NCBI GenBank assembly: GCA_022827835.1
Contig: JAJEIO010000023.1
Location: 78,689 to 142,688, forward strand
DNA length: 64,000 bases
Source of the DNA: Candidatus Latescibacterota bacterium
GTDB taxonomy: Bacteria; Latescibacterota; UBA2968; UBA8231
Direction of reading: 5' to 3'
The translations under genes and the position numbers were made by a program. Below the pieces are notes generated by a model, which was not told where the DNA came from, made no database searches, and saw only the letters and a program-made list of their open reading frames with translations. Within the stretch, counting starts at the first letter, position 1. Every line of letters starts with the position of its first letter. Below are positions 63,901 through 64,000 of this stretch, one piece after another.

Positions 63901-64000
63901 ATAGCCATCGCTCTCAGCAGCATACGTCGCATCCGCATCCAGCGTACCCGAAATCGTCCGAGATGCGGGATCAAACGCCAGACCCGGAGGCAAATTCTCC
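60973..64000 (-). CDS. Large surface protein: Ig-like repeats plus autotransporter-type beta-barrel (partial, N-terminus beyond the right edge)
   Basis: Over 1000 codons, open to the window end. At least five complete putative-Ig (He_PIG-like) repeats of ~93 residues, each with PPGLxFDxxxRTISGT and LTYxVxDxDGD, then a linker (ATDRFAELNEQILSKYA) and a C-terminal ~350-aa beta-barrel (RIFENRPVNLAQVMNG, GRGDYGQMSSDDGS, AQIGLDARPGAEMLTGLALSWAQGSF) ending in Phe (GRLVF), the outer-membrane insertion signal. Likely a type V-like surface adhesin or enzyme carrier. Confidence 0.85.
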   Translation of the reverse strand, partial: ENLPPGLAFDPASRTISGTLDADATYAAESDGYALTYQVKDQDGDGPEALEFTIVVHGMPSFGAQVVDDQLYTAGDEVSLGLPEAAGGNGALTYSLEGDLPPDLSFDDAARTISGTLPADYLYVAEGYALTYGVADVDGDAVTLRFTIAVNGIPSFGDQVVEDQQYTAGEAVSLELPEAVGGNVALTYTLEGELPPGLAFNPTARTISGELSPNVSYSPEGYGLTYRVADVDGEEPAPLTFTISVNGMPFFEGSITNQWVPEGEEMAPLELPAALGGNGELTYSLNEENLPPGLSFDAASRTISGTPELHVSHPAEGYALTYQVTDQDGDSAELTFTLTVDGNPTFFDAVIEDRILRQNEAMDSWEFPAAAGGNGDLTYTLDMNVPGLNFDAASRTLSGTPTHTGVYRLVYQVEDIDGDSAELTFHITVDGAPSFSGDVANQTYIDGEAIEDLVLPLASGGNLLSLNPDGEVVFGELTYTLDNVPPGLTFDPNPMSPMLSGTPAEVGTYTLTYTAHDSDDNMTAEDAAILSFEVRVEESATDRFAELNEQILSKYALAIADGTNRAIENRLEHMDRAGDVNRSFRFAAESSLYNMIQSGRIFENRPVNLAQVMNGSSFATPFGFGRGCILCPGSPTFWGRGDYGQMSSDDGSLDWEGNLSRAQIGLDARPGAEMLTGLALSWAQGSFDYTAPLLGEERVDGTYETRMLSLHPYVGFSPGRLGVWLTAGLGRGNLDIDDEQGTIGQQSSDTSLRTASVGASGDLLASGPTQLRIKAAATVAQVEVEGGALDVGEGGNRIAEQTVSANRLRLALKASHAYEAGMDGQVTPELEVALRQDGGDGLTGAGVEVGGGLRYEGGGFTLEAMARSLVSDGDDAVEYQEWGAHLLLQRSAGTNGRGLSLRVMPTYGTQANNLTLWERSVAEIADRGTMNAQGQLRAEVGYGLAALGGRGVYTVYSGMTQAPERMQLRLGTRFEVDSSMSVSLESSRWQRMAGAAEHGLLLRGRLVF
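62400..64000 (-). repeat. Tandem ~270-283-bp coding repeats
   Basis: DNA encoding the Ig-like modules repeats with visible sequence similarity (recurring ATCGTGAA...CTCAACC, ATACGTCAACGCATA and GCCGCGGCAT... blocks) at about 62708, 62978, 63258, 63541 and 63822. This suggests recent duplication or gene conversion. Confidence 0.75.

Noticed and set aside
62400..64000. Tandem repeats considered as CRISPR
   Set aside because: Period ~280 bp, coding, imperfect and in frame; no spacers.

Overview
The window looks like chromosomal DNA of a Gram-negative (two-membrane), aerobically respiring bacterium of fairly high GC. It carries a TolC-family porin, several lipoproteins, an autotransporter-type barrel ending in Phe, and a complete alternative complex III plus caa3 oxidase cluster. 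Two RpoD-like sigma factors lack region 1.1. There is a secreted protein with a FlgD-like C-terminal Ig domain, and a long run of single-step catabolic enzymes (enolase superfamily, Gfo/Idh/MocA, AP-endonuclease-like TIM barrels, creatininase, PhyH, DapA-like aldolase). This mix is typical of uncultured FCB-group lineages such as Latescibacterota, or of Poribacteria. That placement is inference from gene content; no rRNA is present to settle it.

Layout. 1-8.6 kb, mostly minus strand: a cNMP-binding protein (cut by the edge), trxA, holA with a coupled 64-aa membrane protein, a lipoprotein, an operon of a TIM-barrel isomerase, an inositol-phosphatase-like enzyme and a BrkB/YihY membrane protein, then an RpoD-like sigma factor with a 51-aa coiled-coil protein, and smpB/dnaC-like/rph. 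8.6-11 kb: tRNA-Leu, a glyoxalase, a DUF815 ATPase, tRNA-Arg. 11.1-23.4 kb: one plus-strand operon, actABCDEF, a small membrane protein, sco, coxB, coxA, coxC, coxD, closed by a hairpin. 23.5-28.4 kb: a DUF362/GroES-like/unknown trio, a glutaredoxin-TolC pair, a DHH phosphoesterase, tRNA-Lys. 28.5-42.5 kb: a secreted discoidin/FlgD-Ig protein and sugar-acid or polyol catabolic genes, interrupted at 35.2-36.8 kb by an accessory patch (a CoiA-like zinc-finger protein and a VapBC toxin-antitoxin pair). 42.5-46.6 kb: five unfamiliar envelope proteins, including a MotA/TolQ/ExbB-like and an ExbD/TolR-like pair. 46.6-56 kb: SDR, Ca2+/cation antiporter, amidohydrolases, type II argG, PhyH, DapA-like, HAD, methyltransferase and malate dehydrogenase. 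56-64 kb: a second RpoD-like sigma factor with a consensus promoter, tRNA-Tyr, hemW, lepA, a sulfotransferase-like P-loop protein, and the C-terminal part of a large repeat protein with an autotransporter barrel.

How the genes work together. The respiratory operon encodes a quinol-oxidising complex that passes electrons to an A2-type (YSHPxVY) haem-copper oxidase, with Sco for copper delivery. The catabolic blocks look like peripheral degradation of sugar acids and methylated or amidated compounds feeding central metabolism. Genes are tightly packed: many 1-13 nt translational overlaps within operons, and three convergent pairs whose coding ends overlap (28, 20 and 65 nt). Most of the window is known biology. 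The least explained parts are the 42.5-46.5 kb envelope cassette, the small protein beside the first sigma factor, the DUF362/Cpn10-like trio, and the accessory patch at 35.2-36.8 kb.
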